A stretch of DNA of 64,000 bases. Origin: Canna indica (lineage: Eukaryota > Streptophyta > Magnoliopsida > Zingiberales > Cannaceae). The stretch covers positions 81,894,001 through 81,958,000 of the forward strand of contig CP136892.1 in assembly GCA_034359265.1 (NCBI GenBank), written 5' to 3'. The position numbers and the translations under genes are program-made. Positions within the stretch are counted from its first letter, which is position 1. Every line of letters starts with the position of its first letter. This document shows positions 47,026 to 60,297 of the stretch, in pieces. The notes below the pieces were generated by a model. It saw only the letters and a list, made by a program, of their open reading frames with translations, made no database searches and was not told where the DNA came from.

Positions 47026-48784
47026 ATATAAATTATGGTAATTACGTTAATATATTCTAAATTATGTGCAACACCGTTAAGGCGGTGACGTGACATTCTG
47101 ACGTGGATTAAAATAATATATTTTTTTCTTAAAAAAATATTAAAAAATCACATCAATTTATATAAAATAATATTTTTTTTTATTTTTTATTAAAAAATCA
47201 CTCAATGTTCACCCCGGACATGGCTCGAAGTTATTCTTTAATATAAAATAAAAACATATTATTTTATATTATTTAATATAAATTGACGTGACTTTTTTAT
47301 TTTTTAAATAAAGATTATTATTTTTAATCCACGTCATCGTCTTAATGGGGCTGTTGATAGAGAGTTAATAGGAGGATGTAATTGAGACAAATGTCAAAGT
47401 TCGGGATATAATTTGGTAATATTTTGAAATTGACTACAAATGAAAAAAAATGCATAGTTCAGCATATATTCACGTAATTACCCTATAAATTGTAAATACA
47501 TCTAATTTCTATCATTATTGGTTAAGCAATAAGACATTCTCGAGACGATACTTGCTGAAGTCTATAGGACATTCTCTCCTCTTAATAGAAGTAACTGATT
47601 CCTGATTGGTTGCTCATTAATGCACCTCCGTTAAAGCCTCACTATATATGGCCAGAGTATCCGACACACGACTCTACGAGTCATGTTAGGGAATACACCA
47701 AAGAGATAGATCGTTGATCACAAAGTAACTGTGACAATCTCAAGTTTGAGGATTACTTGCACTTGCTATCACCCGAGGAACGACCTATTGACACTTAAGT
47801 AAGAATTTCATTTGGCGTTCCTCGAGCAGAACTGTTTAATGAATTCATTCTCCAATGAGCACCTACACTTTTATTTTAATGACACATTATATGTAACTGT
47901 GAGATCAACTATATATCTTCTATCATAGGGCATGTACCAAGTGCACTAGTCTTACCGAACCCATCGATCCCCTGCTCAGTGATCCTACGACTAGGAACAT
48001 TTCAAACTGGGGCCTCTAAATTCTAAGTCTCATTGGCATGATCTAACCATGACCCTAGAATCATTATCCTGGCTTATGAGATTCATCATAATCTATTAAC
48101 AATTATAGATGCAACATATAAGGAATAGTTGTTTCATATTATTCATTATCTTTGGATAATCTCTTAATACATCGACATGTGATTGACTATACCAATATAT
48201 TCACCCAATTTGTTGACCAGTTCAATTATTTGTCGAACATTGCATATATGGAAAATCTTTAAAGCATGAAATCTGATAAGTTGCTGCAATATTCAAGAAA
48301 AAAAAATTACTAATATATTCGAACTACTAACAACGTAAATTAGCAGGAGAAGCTCAGCTTATCTGCTGGCAGGGCTATTAATGTCTAGATGCAACCGGAG
48401 AAATATTGTCAGCTCAAATTAGGTTGGACTTGCGAACTAATGTTGACCGTTGATGAACTTAGTCAACGGCCTACTTGGAACATGAGCTGGCGCGGTTTGG
48501 ACAAACTAACTATCGCCATTTTTGTTCTTTTTCCCTTTCAACGGTCAATTCTCCAACCTGTGCTTCCGATTCTTAAGGCACCCCTTTAATCTCTCTTTGC
48601 TTCTCTTGGTCTCCCATTGCTTTCTTCTCTCCCCATTCCTGTCCAATTCGATCTCTTTGCAACTCTAACCAGCTCTAAGTTAAGGATTTCTCGTCCTCCA
48701 AGCTTCTTGGATCCATTGGCATTTCAATCGCACCGCCATTGTTACCGTCATCATTGACCTTAATTCATACACCTATTGCGTGTC
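47026..48784. other. Intergenic, possibly partly repeat-derived; phytolongin promoter at right
   Basis: No gene seen. 47530-48340 has a more even base composition than its surroundings and could be an old transposon remnant. TGTTAG at 47685 and CTAACA near 48330 look like LTR ends, but the flanking five bases do not match. 48380-48784 should contain the phytolongin promoter and leader. Confidence 0.4.
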
Positions 48785-49447
48785 ATGACAGTTCCAATGG
48801 AGTCCTCTCATTCGCCTGGCAACATTGTCTTCTTCGGCATCGTCAAGGAGAAGGACCTTGTCTACTCCTACAACGGCGGGGGCAATGACCTCCGGGCATT
48901 GGCTCAGAACTGGTTGGAAAAGGCGAAATGCCACCACGCATGGCATTCCCACAGCGAAGAGAACATGACTTATGGATACTTGATGCAGGATGGATACACC
49001 TACTTCGCCATCGACGACGACGCGTGCGCCGGCAACTCGGAGATGCTCTCGTTCCTCAAGCGCCTTCGAGAAGCCTACAAGAATGCGTCGAAGAAGGATA
49101 AGGTGGGAGATGAGGAGCTCCATTGGGTCGTCAGATTCAGGGCAGGCGAGAAGCCCGCGAACGCGTGCTTGAAGACGCGGTTGTTAGGGAGCAAAAATGG
49201 TGGGAAGAAGGCGAAAGACGTCGGCGGCGGCGAGGATAGAGTGCTGAAGATAGATGGATTGCAGGTGCCGGCGGGCGGTGTGATTTCTTTGAGCAGGAGC
49301 TTGAGCTCGCGGCTCATGGCGCAGCAGCGCGGGCGGAGAGTGTGGTGGCGGCAGGTGAAGATTTTGGCTGCCGTGGACGTGCTGGTGTGTTTGATAATGT
49401 TCGCCATTTGGTTGGTAGTATGTGAAGGCTTTCAATGTGTTTCTTGA
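48785..49447 (+). CDS. Phytolongin (longin-domain membrane protein)
   Basis: An intronless frame of 220 residues from ATG 48785 to TGA 49445-49447. Residues about 12-115 form a longin domain: NIVFFGIVKEKDLVYSYNGG, then MTYGYLMQDGYTYFAIDDD and SFLKRLREAYK. A basic, SNARE-free linker follows, with LSSRLMAQQRGRRVWWRQVK, and a C-terminal membrane span at about 193-212 (ILAAVDVLVCLIMFAIWLVV). This layout is that of plant phytolongins, in which the SNARE coil of VAMP7-type longins is replaced by the PhyL region. Family knowledge: tail-anchored proteins of the secretory pathway. A second in-frame ATG (MESSHS) four codons on could also serve. Confidence 0.9.
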   Translation: MTVPMESSHSPGNIVFFGIVKEKDLVYSYNGGGNDLRALAQNWLEKAKCHHAWHSHSEENMTYGYLMQDGYTYFAIDDDACAGNSEMLSFLKRLREAYKNASKKDKVGDEELHWVVRFRAGEKPANACLKTRLLGSKNGGKKAKDVGGGEDRVLKIDGLQVPAGGVISLSRSLSSRLMAQQRGRRVWWRQVKILAAVDVLVCLIMFAIWLVVCEGFQCVS

Positions 49448-50500
49448 TTATTTCAATCTGCATCCTGCAACAAAGCGGATTTATTGAGTAATCCAAAAGG
49501 ATCCACATTTTTAGTTTGCTGGATTGATGGTTGCCGGATAAGATTATAATAATTGAATCATCTACTTTTCATGCATCGATTCTATTGGATAACCTCCCTA
49601 ACATGCCTCTTGTAGATGTCTATTTATACAGGGATAAGGCCTTCAATTGATCAGCTACCCTGCTTTCATCCTGTTGTAAATATATACATTAACATACCTA
49701 CATACATAAAGCTGCTATATCAAGTACTGTATTAGTAGTGCTCGTCAATCATATTTTAGATTTTTACACCTTTACAGAATTTATACTGATAGGCTCACAT
49801 CTAAAAGCTTACATCTTGTAATTATGGATCATTAAAGTTTTCACATCATCGGCACCGTCAGGTTCCCATTACTTAACTTCAAAACCTGCGTACTTATCTC
49901 GGTTACAAATCAATCATTCGTATGGGACATACCAGGCAATTCCAATTCGACGTGATTTTGGATAATACAATTTCATTGCTGACATACTTCATCACTAATA
50001 TATGAATCTCAAATAGCAACAAAAACGAAAGAAAAGAAATAATACAAACTATGTGCATAAACTTTGGCATGAAATTAGTATCATGTGAACACAAGTCACA
50101 GGATGAGGCTCAAACTACTTAAGGAAACAAGCAACTTACGGTATCAAACAAATTAGCAACACGTTCATTATATGAAGAGAGATTTATGTTATTCCATTTA
50201 CCAATAACTACGGGGGAACAACGAGAAAAAAAGTGGTGAGATCATCACCCTCTATCCTAATGCATTATCCTTCAAAGCACGTCTAGTTAGGACCAAGCTA
50301 ACGGAAAGAAGATAGCAACAAAATGATGCACAAGCTATTATCAAAAGAGAAAAGAGCCACTGCTGATCTTTATCCTTACTATCACCGGCAACCATGTTGG
50401 TCCCACATAGACTACTGGCCGAGCTTTCTACCAAAAACAAACAAGAAACGGCTTGGGGGAATAGTATTCCTACTTATGAAGAGTAGAAGAGTAAGTGATT
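49448..50500. other. Convergent 3' intergenic region
   Basis: Lies between the 3' ends of the phytolongin (+) and ARF (-) genes and should carry both 3' UTRs. No further gene seen. Confidence 0.6.
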
Positions 50501-53500
50501 CTAATCAGCAACAGTCTCCTCATCTTCAGGGGCATTTTCCACAACATCAGCATCAACATCAGGCAAGGCTTTCCTTGAACCAGGTTTGACAGCCTCACCA
50601 ATGGCTGGAAACTTCCTCTTAGGGAGTCTATTGGCCTCCTCACTTGTGCAGATATATATCTTCTTCACCATACTGCAGAATTCACTGCAAGTAGATGTTG
50701 TTGAACCAAATTAATGACCCAGCATTCAGATACACCTCCAGGACAAAAATGTAAGCAACAAATTTTAGATCTAATTTCTAATATTGTAATAGTTTTTCAG
50801 GAAACAATACAAGCAGAAAAATAACAGTGCAATTTAAAGAAAAAGGTATTCGGTGCCTTACAGCCAAGGATCATCTCCAACCATCATTGTGTCTTCTTCA
50901 TCATCTGTGTAGACAATTACCCACTTGTTGGGCAAACTAAGCTCTCCTTCAATGTTAAACATTTCTTCTAGCTTCTTCAGGAGCTCATCATATCCACATA
51001 ACCTCGTCAGGTCGACTGCCCTCCCAACTGCCATCCCTTGCATGTGAACCTGCACAAAGAAAAGGGGCTAGAGTCATTTCTAACTTCATGCATCCTCCAA
51101 CAGGATATTACATTTTGTTTCGGCGTCTCTAGCAAAACAATTATCCAATAACGAATATATCCTGAATCACCAGGACAATAATACTTCAGAAACAAAGTTC
51201 TCCTCATTAAAGGAAGTCATCAGCATAAAAAAAATGGCAATGCATAACCTTGGTACAGCTCCTAAGTTGCCGGTTTTGCATCTCCCTAGAGGACCTCAAG
51301 CATGACTTGTCTGGCTCACTGCTGACTGCAGGTGCATCAGACCTATCAGCATTTGAGGGTTGTGATTGTCGTTCTGAGTCCACTTCCAAAGATGTTACTG
51401 GATGGTCCACCCCAACACCTGACATGGTAGTAACTGGTGATGTTTCTTCTATTCCACAATTTTGAATTAGCTGAATCCCAAATAGCATGCAGCCTTTGCT
51501 AGGTTCCTGCTTTTTGTCACATGATTCTTTATTGACACTTGCTGATAGGGTATCACTTGGAGTTTCTGTTCTGACCGGCCAGCAAATGCGGCTGTTGGCA
51601 ACAGCTGATGAAGAATTTTTCGTATCAAACCCAATGGAAGTAGGCTTGGATGAAGAGAACAGAGACATTGGTTTGGGTGATGAATATAGCTCTTGGCCTC
51701 TTTGTGACCCTGAGAAACAGAACATTTGGGTAGTCTCAGCTTGGGATTTCCAAGAACCTGCAATATAAGCAAGTATGCTTTTGTAAAAGCTGCTAAGGAC
51801 CTGAAAAGGAGCAAGAAAGGAAGTACATGATCATCATGTACAGATTTTTTTTCTTGGTCTACTTAATTTATGGTTTTGTATCAGTCAGTGTAATAATGAG
51901 ATGCTAACATAATGTCATTTCTATTGTCACATAATGAATTATCAAGCTTATTATATGAAATACTACAGTGCTCCCTAATCCACGAGGATTTACAATCTCG
52001 AGCAGGGTTTGATGTAATAAATCAGGACAGAATACAGAACAAATATTTGCAGTAACAAAATTATTAAAATCTAGACTAGTTGAAATTGAATGCATTCAGA
52101 TGTGAAGTTGATTCACAAAATCTTGTGCACAAGAACAGCAGTTCTTAAAATGAAACTACCTAACTCACAAGTCCAAATTAATACAAACAAGCTAAGAATG
52201 CATTCATCATGGAAACATTGGAAGTTATTCAAATATCATGGAAAAAAATAATTAAAAGTAATCAGGGAAACTTGATCCTCAAGAATAGGGGTCAAGATAC
52301 TGAAGGAGTAACCATACCAGATACAGGAGAAAGTTCTGGTGAAATAACAGGTGAAGCTGGTGGTCGTGCACGTTTTATTCTCTGGACTGATTGGGGGATT
52401 GGAGGAGCAGCTGCCACCAGCGGTTCCAACTCCCAAGGTGAAACTTTGTCTGGAAGTGGAATAGATGATGGCTCATCCCATTGGACCTAATCATAGAATT
52501 CAGACCTCCATATAAATGAATTTTATTATGATAGTCTAAGGAATCATAGTAAATACAACCTAAAATGTATGAGGTTTTAAATCATTATGTTGACAAAGAG
52601 GATGTCAGGAACTTTTAGTTGTCATTATTTTAACCCCAAAATTGTGTCAGGAAATATTTACCTTTAATGATCTCCACTCTGAATCTTCCCATTGAGATGA
52701 AGCCTTGTCGGTTACACCGACAATAGTACCACTAAATCTGTAAAAATACATAGAATAGTAACTAGCTTACCACAATACAAATTATGTCTGAGTTTCAGCT
52801 ACAAGCAACAGAAGGTACCTTCTTTCGGGAGCCTCGTCACCCTCAAATCTCATTTTAAATCTCATACCAACAGAAAATTTGTGATTCTTGGCCTCAAGAT
52901 ATTTGTTGAGGCTTATGATAAACTCAGACCGACTTGCTCTGCCACATGAAACTTTTAACTTATTAGCCATTCAGAGAAGAAAAAAAGGAGTGCAGATCAA
53001 GATAAGGCGGTCAGCTCCCCATGTGGAAGTCACAGACAATTCAAAAGACTAAAAGTCACATTGCAAGTTCTTCATTCCAGTCTTAGCAATATTATAACAT
53101 AAAGATGTATAATTGAATTATACCACAAAAACCCAAAAAAAATATACGCAACTTTAGCAAGTGACTGATGTGCAAAAATAGCAAGATATGGCACAGCAGT
53201 AACAATCTAGCAGAGTATGCAGAGATTATGAGAGCAAATGCCAAAGCTACCTTGGTTTGTAGAAAACAGAAAAAAGAGTCCCTGTGGTGATAGCATGGGA
53301 TGCTGTAGCAAGAACTCCAAGATGCATGCTATGACAGGATATGACAGATGATGGCATGTTATTTAGTTGTCTCATGAGCCTCCTGACACCAACTCGTAGC
53401 TCATCATTTTCCCCCCTGCACAAATGTTTAGAGATTGTAGGTTTCCAGTTAAACCAATAGTATCAACAACAATTTACATAAGAAAAAATAAGTCCAAAGC

Positions 53501-56500
53501 GTCAAATACCCAATGAAACTAACATTTTCCTTACCTTAAAAATATAAAAGCGTCACCAGCTACTAATCGCTTTGAGCTGACAAACACACTCCAACCTGTT
53601 GTAAGAAGGTGGCGCCTAGGTTGGCCTGAAAGCCAACAATACAAAAAGCAAAACACAAATGAAAACACCATAAGCTTCACACATAGAATGAACAGAGCAG
53701 CCACTATGCAAATTTGTGCATAACTGATTTCAAATAGATATGAGTGGGTAAAAGTCAAAATGGACTTACTACCAATCCCTAAATTTTACACACAAAAAAA
53801 TCATTAAGCACCACAATATTTCTTGGTACTATGACAAATGACATGTTTACAAAAACTACATAAGAAATCACAACAATAGCTGAAAATTATAATAAACAAC
53901 TTAATCATTTCTGAGAGAAACGTGCTTTAGCATTTCATAGTGTTTTTTTTATTTAAATGTATATTTTTTATTCTATTTATTGAAGGAATACTCTGGACAA
54001 CATGAAAAAGAAAACCTAAATGGAAGACCATATGTCACTTTAGAAAAACAACGACAATGATAATGGAACAAATTTTATTAAAAAAGTAAACTCATAGGAG
54101 AGGTACAAATTAAGAGTATAATATTGACCTCGAAAAATATGACGAAACCGCCACTCATTTCTGTGAAGATCTTTGGCAACAAGTTCTTGCCATGGCGGAT
54201 CTTGAGACATATCCTACAAAAGGTCAAGAATTTAGCAAGCAGATTAAAATCATAAAGAAAACTTGCTAGTCAAATTAAGGAAGTTAAAAATATATTCTAC
54301 TAGGATTGATGAATGGCCATACTGTAGCTTTATAAGAGTAACATTCTAGAACAACTAACCAATGGAGGGAGGCATTCATCAGCATGCCTCCTGAGAACTG
54401 AGAAACCTCCGTGGGTGCTTGTGTCAGAGGCAGTTAATGTTTTACAGAAGGAATGGACCTTGCACCTTTCAGTTTCAGGTAAAGGAGGATCTGGACTAGT
54501 GACCTCACCTTGCTGAATAAAGATGGAAGAAAAAAGTCATCATCAATAACAAAGGAATAGCAGAAAAAAGGAAATTGGTATCAAATTTTAATTATTCAAA
54601 AAAAAAAGAAAAATTATCAGGATAAACATCAGAATCAGAAAAGAAAGGTCTAAGAATAAAGACATTAACACAGTATTAGCAATGCTAATTATCAGCATAT
54701 TAGAAGTTTAAATTAACTTCAAACCCTCTTAGTACATAACAGAAACACTTTGACATAATTAGTGAATGACATGGTTCCCTAAAATATAAGCTCAAAGAAT
54801 CAAGACTCACATTTGGCTCAGGTAACAAGGTGATCTGTGCATAAACTTCATCTGTATCAGCTTCTGCCTACATTGTGGAATTATGCAAATAAAAAGTGTT
54901 ATTTCCTTTGGTTACATCATCAAACATGATGAAAAATTGACTTTGGAAGTTACTTACTCGAAGTTCAACGTTGACCACCTTACATAGGATCTTTGATGGT
55001 AGATTGAACATGGGAACATGCTGCTCAAGAGTTTGATTTGTTGATGCCTCCAGCTATTATAAATCAAGCATGATCATTTATGGAATCTTCTTCAATCATT
55101 TAAGTTAGTACACAAAAAAGATAAGACGAACAAGATGGGATTTGTGCTCAAACTACCCTTTGCATAAAAGGCACTAATAGTAGGAAAAAATGTAGAATTC
55201 TAAAACCAAGCAGAACAAAACATTGTGAGCACCTGTTCCATGTGACCTTGAGGAAAGTAATAAGCTCGTTCTCCTATACGAGGTAAGTTAACCAAGGGTC
55301 CAGCACAAGCATGCCATAGTTCCTTATACAAGACATCACCAGGGGTTCCTGGAAAAGAGGAGAAATAGCATAAATTGTGGCATCAGCCCTTAGAAACTAG
55401 TTACTATAATACAAATCCAAGTTGCAAATATGAACAATTAAAAGTGTGCTATGTAGATAAAATGTAATGAACAAAAAAAAAAAAACTTGGACAACTAACT
55501 GCAAAGAACAGCATAAAATCTCCTATTCAATACTAGGCATCTTGAAGAAAAAATCCTGATATAGAGATGAACCACAAGAAATGTGAAATCACAGTGGCAT
55601 ATCTGGCCTACTAACTAAATAGACCTGAACACACAATATGTTTAAGCCCAAGACAATAGTAGTACACTTCAAGCTTTACGAGCCAACACACTTAGGTCTC
55701 ATTTGGTTGACATGGGAAATAACTTTCTACGGAAAATTGTAATTCCCATGAATTGACTTCCCACGTGTATTTCCCGGGAAGTACCTAAAAAATGTTTGGT
55801 TGACAAAAAGTTAATTCATAGGAAGTGTAACTTCCCACCTACAATGTGTTTGGTTGACATGAGTACTTCCTAGGAAGTACATATGAAATAACCAATATAT
55901 CCTTCTTTTTATAAATTAATATTTTAATTTATGTGTTAGTATAGATAAAAAAATAAATTTTATTTGTAAATAAATATTGTAACATATATATGTAAAATAT
56001 AATATAATATTTTCATATATAATTAATATAATATATATTTTATTATATAGAAAAAATAATTTTTATTTATAGTTAATATGAAAAATTACATATTTACTAA
56101 AAATAAATTAAAATAAAATAAATATGTGGAGAATTCAAAGATTATTTAATCTCTTAATATTAGACAATATAAATTATAAATTTTGCATTAAATGCAAATG
56201 TGGGGCTAATATTGACTTTTTCTTTCAATTACAATGCAGGAAGTGCAACTTACCTAGGTTCCCCTAGGTAAGTTACTTCCTGTGTTTTGCAGAAAATTGC
56301 ACTTGCTAAGGAAATTGTACTTCCTGCAAAATGAAAGAAGTGTGTCAACCAAACAAGAGCTGTTTTGGTTACTTCCTGTAGGAAGTTGTGTCAACCAAAC
56401 GAGGCCTTAGTCAAGAATTCCTCGTGTGAAATCAAAACTTAAGACATCATCCCCTTATCAAATATTAAGTCCATTTCTAGTCAATGACATATGAGGCTCT

Positions 56501-57146
56501 TACCTGTGGCGACTCTACTCCTCCACAAGTAGCCTTTTCCTATATGGCTCCTCACCAAGTGGAGACTAGATACCCAAACAGGACTAATGGGGTACATGAG
56601 ATTAACTCGAGAACCTTGAACTAGTTATCCAAAATTCTTAAGCCCAATATAGTGATTGTACAACCATCAATTCTTGTGGACAAGCACACTTAGTCGTGAG
56701 TCCTTGACGTGGGACTACACTGGGGGTCAATAGCTTGATACTTCCAGATGAAGCTTATGAAAATAATACTAATTAAACTAGAACAATGGACTTATTAGAG
56801 GGCAAGTGGTCGAGATCAAGAATGTAAACACACAGTCATGAATAGGAGTTTTTTAAAAAATAACCAGAAACTTAAGCCATCTTTACAAATATATCCAGAA
56901 ACATGGGTTTTGTCAAGAAAATACAAGATCCAAGCTACTGAAGTTAGAACAGAAAACAAAAGAAAGACGAAACATAAAATCTAGCTAAAGCATAAGAAGT
57001 AACACTGCTACCCTGTCAGGTTAAAAATGAAATTCTTGGAGAGAATGATTTTTCATTCATAGCAAACAAATATTGGCAAATATGTGAGTTCAAGATATAG
57101 AACACTAACCAAATCCTGAAGAGTTATTCGCATGTGCCATCGCCAT
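50501..57146 (-). CDS. Auxin response factor, class B, ARF2-like
   Basis: Fourteen exons: 57110-57146, 55233-55348, 54958-55053, 54811-54867, 54360-54512, 54129-54213, 53535-53625, 53251-53415, 52819-52938, 52662-52737, 52318-52486, 51249-51757, 50862-51049 and 50501-50684. All are in phase, giving 681 residues. Domains: dimerisation ([20 protein letters not shown]), B3 DNA-binding with [20 protein letters not shown] and [23 protein letters not shown] ancillary domain ([37 protein letters not shown]), a Ser/Pro-rich middle region, LFGIQL near residue 480, and a C-terminal PB1 ([37 protein letters not shown]). Family knowledge: binds TGTCTC-type auxin response elements; class B members repress. 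The Arg usually before LFG in the TOPLESS-binding motif is Met here (CMLFGIQL). Confidence 0.95.
55695..56406. mobile_element. PIF/Harbinger MITE in the first coding intron of the ARF gene
   Basis: The 712-bp element has inverted tips GGTCTCATTTGGTTGACA and (reverse complement of the right end) GGCCTCGTTTGGTTGACA, flanked by TTA at 55692-55694 and 56407-56409. The TTA TSD and GGNCTC-type tip fit PIF/Harbinger (Tourist) elements. Inner repeats of TTTGGTTGACA and CTTCCTAGGAAGT recur near both ends. No coding capacity. Confidence 0.87.
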
Positions 57147-58300
57147 GACAGCCGCAGCCTCTCCTCAACAGCTCAATTAGAAGGGATCCGAATTCCAAAT
57201 AAATACACGATAAAACAAATGGTCTGTTCCCTTATTCACTATCCCATCATTAGAAAGCTTTCACCATCAACGATTAATTGTAAGGTAGATCAGAAAGAAA
57301 GGCTATAATCTCTTCTTCGGTGAAGCCTTCAGGAGATTGTAAATACTCATAAGAGTTCACTGATTATAGCATCACCCCAAATACAAATTGTAGCCACCCA
57401 GGGACTAGAAAAAGAACCTAATATTGGATTCACTGCAGCGGAAGTATAACACCTACTTAAAGCCTGAAGCCTATCTCGGATCCCACTTTGACTCTTCTCC
57501 CAGAAATAGAGGAGCCCTGGAAGCGGTACATCACAACCCCAACTGCTGCCCTTCCTATTCAGAATCGGATAGGAGACAACATTTAGTGGCCACAACTGAC
57601 AGCGGAAGCGCCTCTCTTCGCCTCCTCCAGGTATATCGACAGCTATTCAGCAGCAAACCAAAGTTACTGGTGTCAATTATTCACTAACTTCATATATCTG
57701 AATCCAGAAGGATTAACAACACGCAAATTGTTTGGATTTGAAACTCATTTTAACTTCTGAAGTTTATTTTGATTTGCAAACAAAATTCCGTTACCCAAAT
57801 ATTTGTATCAGCCTTCAAGTTCTTCAAGCAAATACGAAATCCTACAAAAGGAACAAAATAGGATACCGATTAAAACCGGAACAAATTCAACTACCAAGAA
57901 CAGGGATACCGATCTGAAGAACACAGAAACCAAAGGGAATTTACCTTAGGCGATCGATCTTAGCTCTCCAACCAAACTTTCTCTTTAAACGAAAGCTAAA
58001 AGACTGAAAGCGATCCCAATTCCACAACGGGCGAAGCAGCAGACCATCGAAGAAGACCCCCGAATATCCAAGTCCACAATTTCCAGCAAAACCGATCCCG
58101 TTTCGCTCCGTTTAACTCAGAAGAAGCAGCAGAAATCCGATCGGGGAACCCCCAAACCGCAAGAGATCGAGATCGAGATCGCTTCGATCCCTAAATCGGA
58201 ACTACGACCGAACGAAGTAGAAGAAAAGAAGACGAAAAGTGGTAGAAATGTGCGGCTTTAAGGAGGAAAGATAGGGTTTTTTTTATTACTTCCTTATATG
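57147..58300 (-). promoter_or_regulatory. Spliced 5' leader and core promoter of the ARF gene
   Basis: A GC-richer first exon (about 57945-58250) ends at a donor GCCTAAG/GTAAAT (exon edge 57945). Further leader sequence lies between there and the ATG at 57146. On the minus strand a CATATAAGG TATA-like motif (about 58293-58300) and an AAACCCTA telo-box-type motif (about 58271-58279) sit just upstream. Confidence 0.5.
57985..58047 (-). other. Upstream ORF in the ARF leader
   Basis: The ATG at 58045-58047 opens a 20-residue frame (MVCCFARCGIGIAFSLLAFV) closed by TAA at 57985-57987, wholly inside the predicted first leader exon. uORFs that dampen translation are established for several plant ARF mRNAs; whether this one acts is not shown. 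Confidence 0.55.
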
Positions 58301-60074
58301 TGTGCCTGCGCTGCCTCTGCGAGACCCTACACGGACCCTTCGGCAACGCTGTCTCCTACCCGAAAAATATTTAATACACAACGTAGCACAAAACGGTCAT
58401 AAAAAGTCATTCCTTCTCATGCCACGAATCAAAATAAAAAATCATCACCGTCCATTTCTTCGACTGGCGAAATCTAGGTCTCATTGCAGGAACCAGTTTG
58501 CAAGCGGCTCGAAGACCTCTGACTCGGCAGCTGCCCGTTGCCCTGTCTCCTTTATCTTGTCCCTCCGACGCAAATAACGTATCCTGATCCTACACGATCC
58601 CAACGTTGCTAATTCTTCAAACTTCGCGCCAACTAGACGATTTCTACAGAACAGGTTATGTTACGATGTACCAAAGGAACACCGCGGAAGACGAAACGCC
58701 GTAGGGCGAATCCGAGCCGTCGATGCGGAGGCGGGTTGGCGGGTTCGAGGCCTGCCAAGGCTGGCAAATTACGGAAATGCCCAGAGCACGGCGACAAGAG
58801 AGGTGGGATGCGTTTTGTGTGACGCGTAGGCCGTCCCGGGGGGGCGGGAAAGTTTAACGTGTGGAAGTGTGATTGCTTGCGCCCTCTGCGCTTATCACGT
58901 GACCGTGGGGCCCAGTCAACCGAGACCGGAGTTCCTGTTCGACCTCAAACAGGGTACACCTCTCAAAAGCGGTTTCTTCTAAACCAAAAATGCTAAATCC
59001 ATGTGCCTAACTCTTAACGAAGGATCGCACTTGGAAATTTTATAGTCTTGGAGCAAATCCGAAGCTAAAATTAGCTAATGGAATCTTAAAAGATGCCTAA
59101 AAGAGCTTATTATATTTGATCAATACTAGGGTAATGCTGGTCCAATAATTCCAAGATTGCATCAAATCCTATATAAGGATATATATCAAAGTACTTCACA
59201 TTTATTCCTTTAATATTTTTCCACTAGTGGAGTCACTATAAAGCACAATGAGAGTGTATCATGTGATCATTATCAGCTTGTATGTGGCAGAGTGTGTTCT
59301 TGTATAACATGTTATGTTGTAGTAGTAGTAGTACAACATTTCTTCTATTTAATATATATACTGTTCAACAGCTCAACAACAAGCTTATATGTTATTAGGA
59401 GACAATGGCAATAATGTAGAAGCAAGTTGCATTATTTGATTAATCACTGACAATTGTGTCAAACGAAGAAACAAGCTAATAAATTAATTAATTAGGAATT
59501 GCCACTCAGTGCAATTGCTGAGAAGTAGCATTCCAACTTCTAATTTTGCTCAAGAAACATTACTACTTGTAATTAATTAGATATCTTTTATTGCCAAACA
59601 TTTAAATTAATTTTTGTAGGAGTTTTAGGGAAATTGATATGCAGGGGACGATGACATTTTTAGGAAATTAGCATATTGTTTTATAGTATTCCCACCTGCA
59701 TGGGAAAGAATAGTTATAAAATGGGAATTAATTAAAGTAGCAAACCAAACTTTAGGAAACTTATAAGTTATAATAGGGTTGGACTTTTTTTACTACTTTC
59801 CATGTTATGGGGATTAAAAGTAGAGAAACCAAACCAGTTTTATATTTGTGCATGCTAAAGATCAAGCTGTGGGCCGGGTTTTTTTTTTGTTGGTTCCATG
59901 ACTAATTTCAGCAATTAATTAATGAGAAAATTTTGTGAATCTATCTAAATTATAAGATAATTAATAAATCTAATTCGAGTTTTTATTTACCTCTAATGTG
60001 TCTTAAATTTTTGAGTTTATATTAATTATATCCCATTATCACATGCATGTTATTCAAGTCGGGTGTAAAGGGAA
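58301..60074. other. Intergenic; ARF upstream region
   Basis: 58301-58950 is moderately GC-rich upstream promoter sequence of the ARF gene; open frames here resemble no family I know. 58950-60074 is AT-rich without a gene. Confidence 0.5.
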
Positions 60075-60213
60075 AATAATTTTGAGGAATTTTTCAAAAT
60101 CAAATTTTGACAGAGAAAAATTTTTTGATTCGAATTTTGGGGTTAAAATTTTCAAAATTGAAATTTAATAAATTTGATACACATTTTACCTATGGGCCAG
60201 ATAGATACTTTGG

Positions 60214-60292
<79 letters not shown>
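60214..60292. repeat. (TA)n microsatellite, about 79 bp
   Basis: Uninterrupted TA tract in the left part of foldback copy 3. Confidence 0.92.

Positions 60293-60297
<5 letters not shown>

Noticed and set aside
47530..48340. Possible LTR between TGTTAG and CTAACA
   Set aside because: The five bases outside each end differ, and no internal LTR hallmarks were recognised.
51690..51757. Possible tasiR-ARF (TAS3) target site in the ARF gene
   Set aside because: The candidate GTCACAAAGAGGCCAAGAG has extra bases and mismatches to the expected GTCTTACAAGGTCAAGAA-like site, so pairing would be poor.
51467..51814. 115-codon minus-strand frame
   Set aside because: Overlaps the ARF exon 51249-51757 in another frame; the spliced ARF frame is clearly the coding one.
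58302..58577. 91-codon plus-strand frame
   Set aside because: Starts in the ARF promoter region, has no family resemblance and no matching upstream signals.
58735..58760. GGGTTCGAGGCCTGCC resembling a tRNA B box
   Set aside because: No A box or cloverleaf arms could be placed around it.
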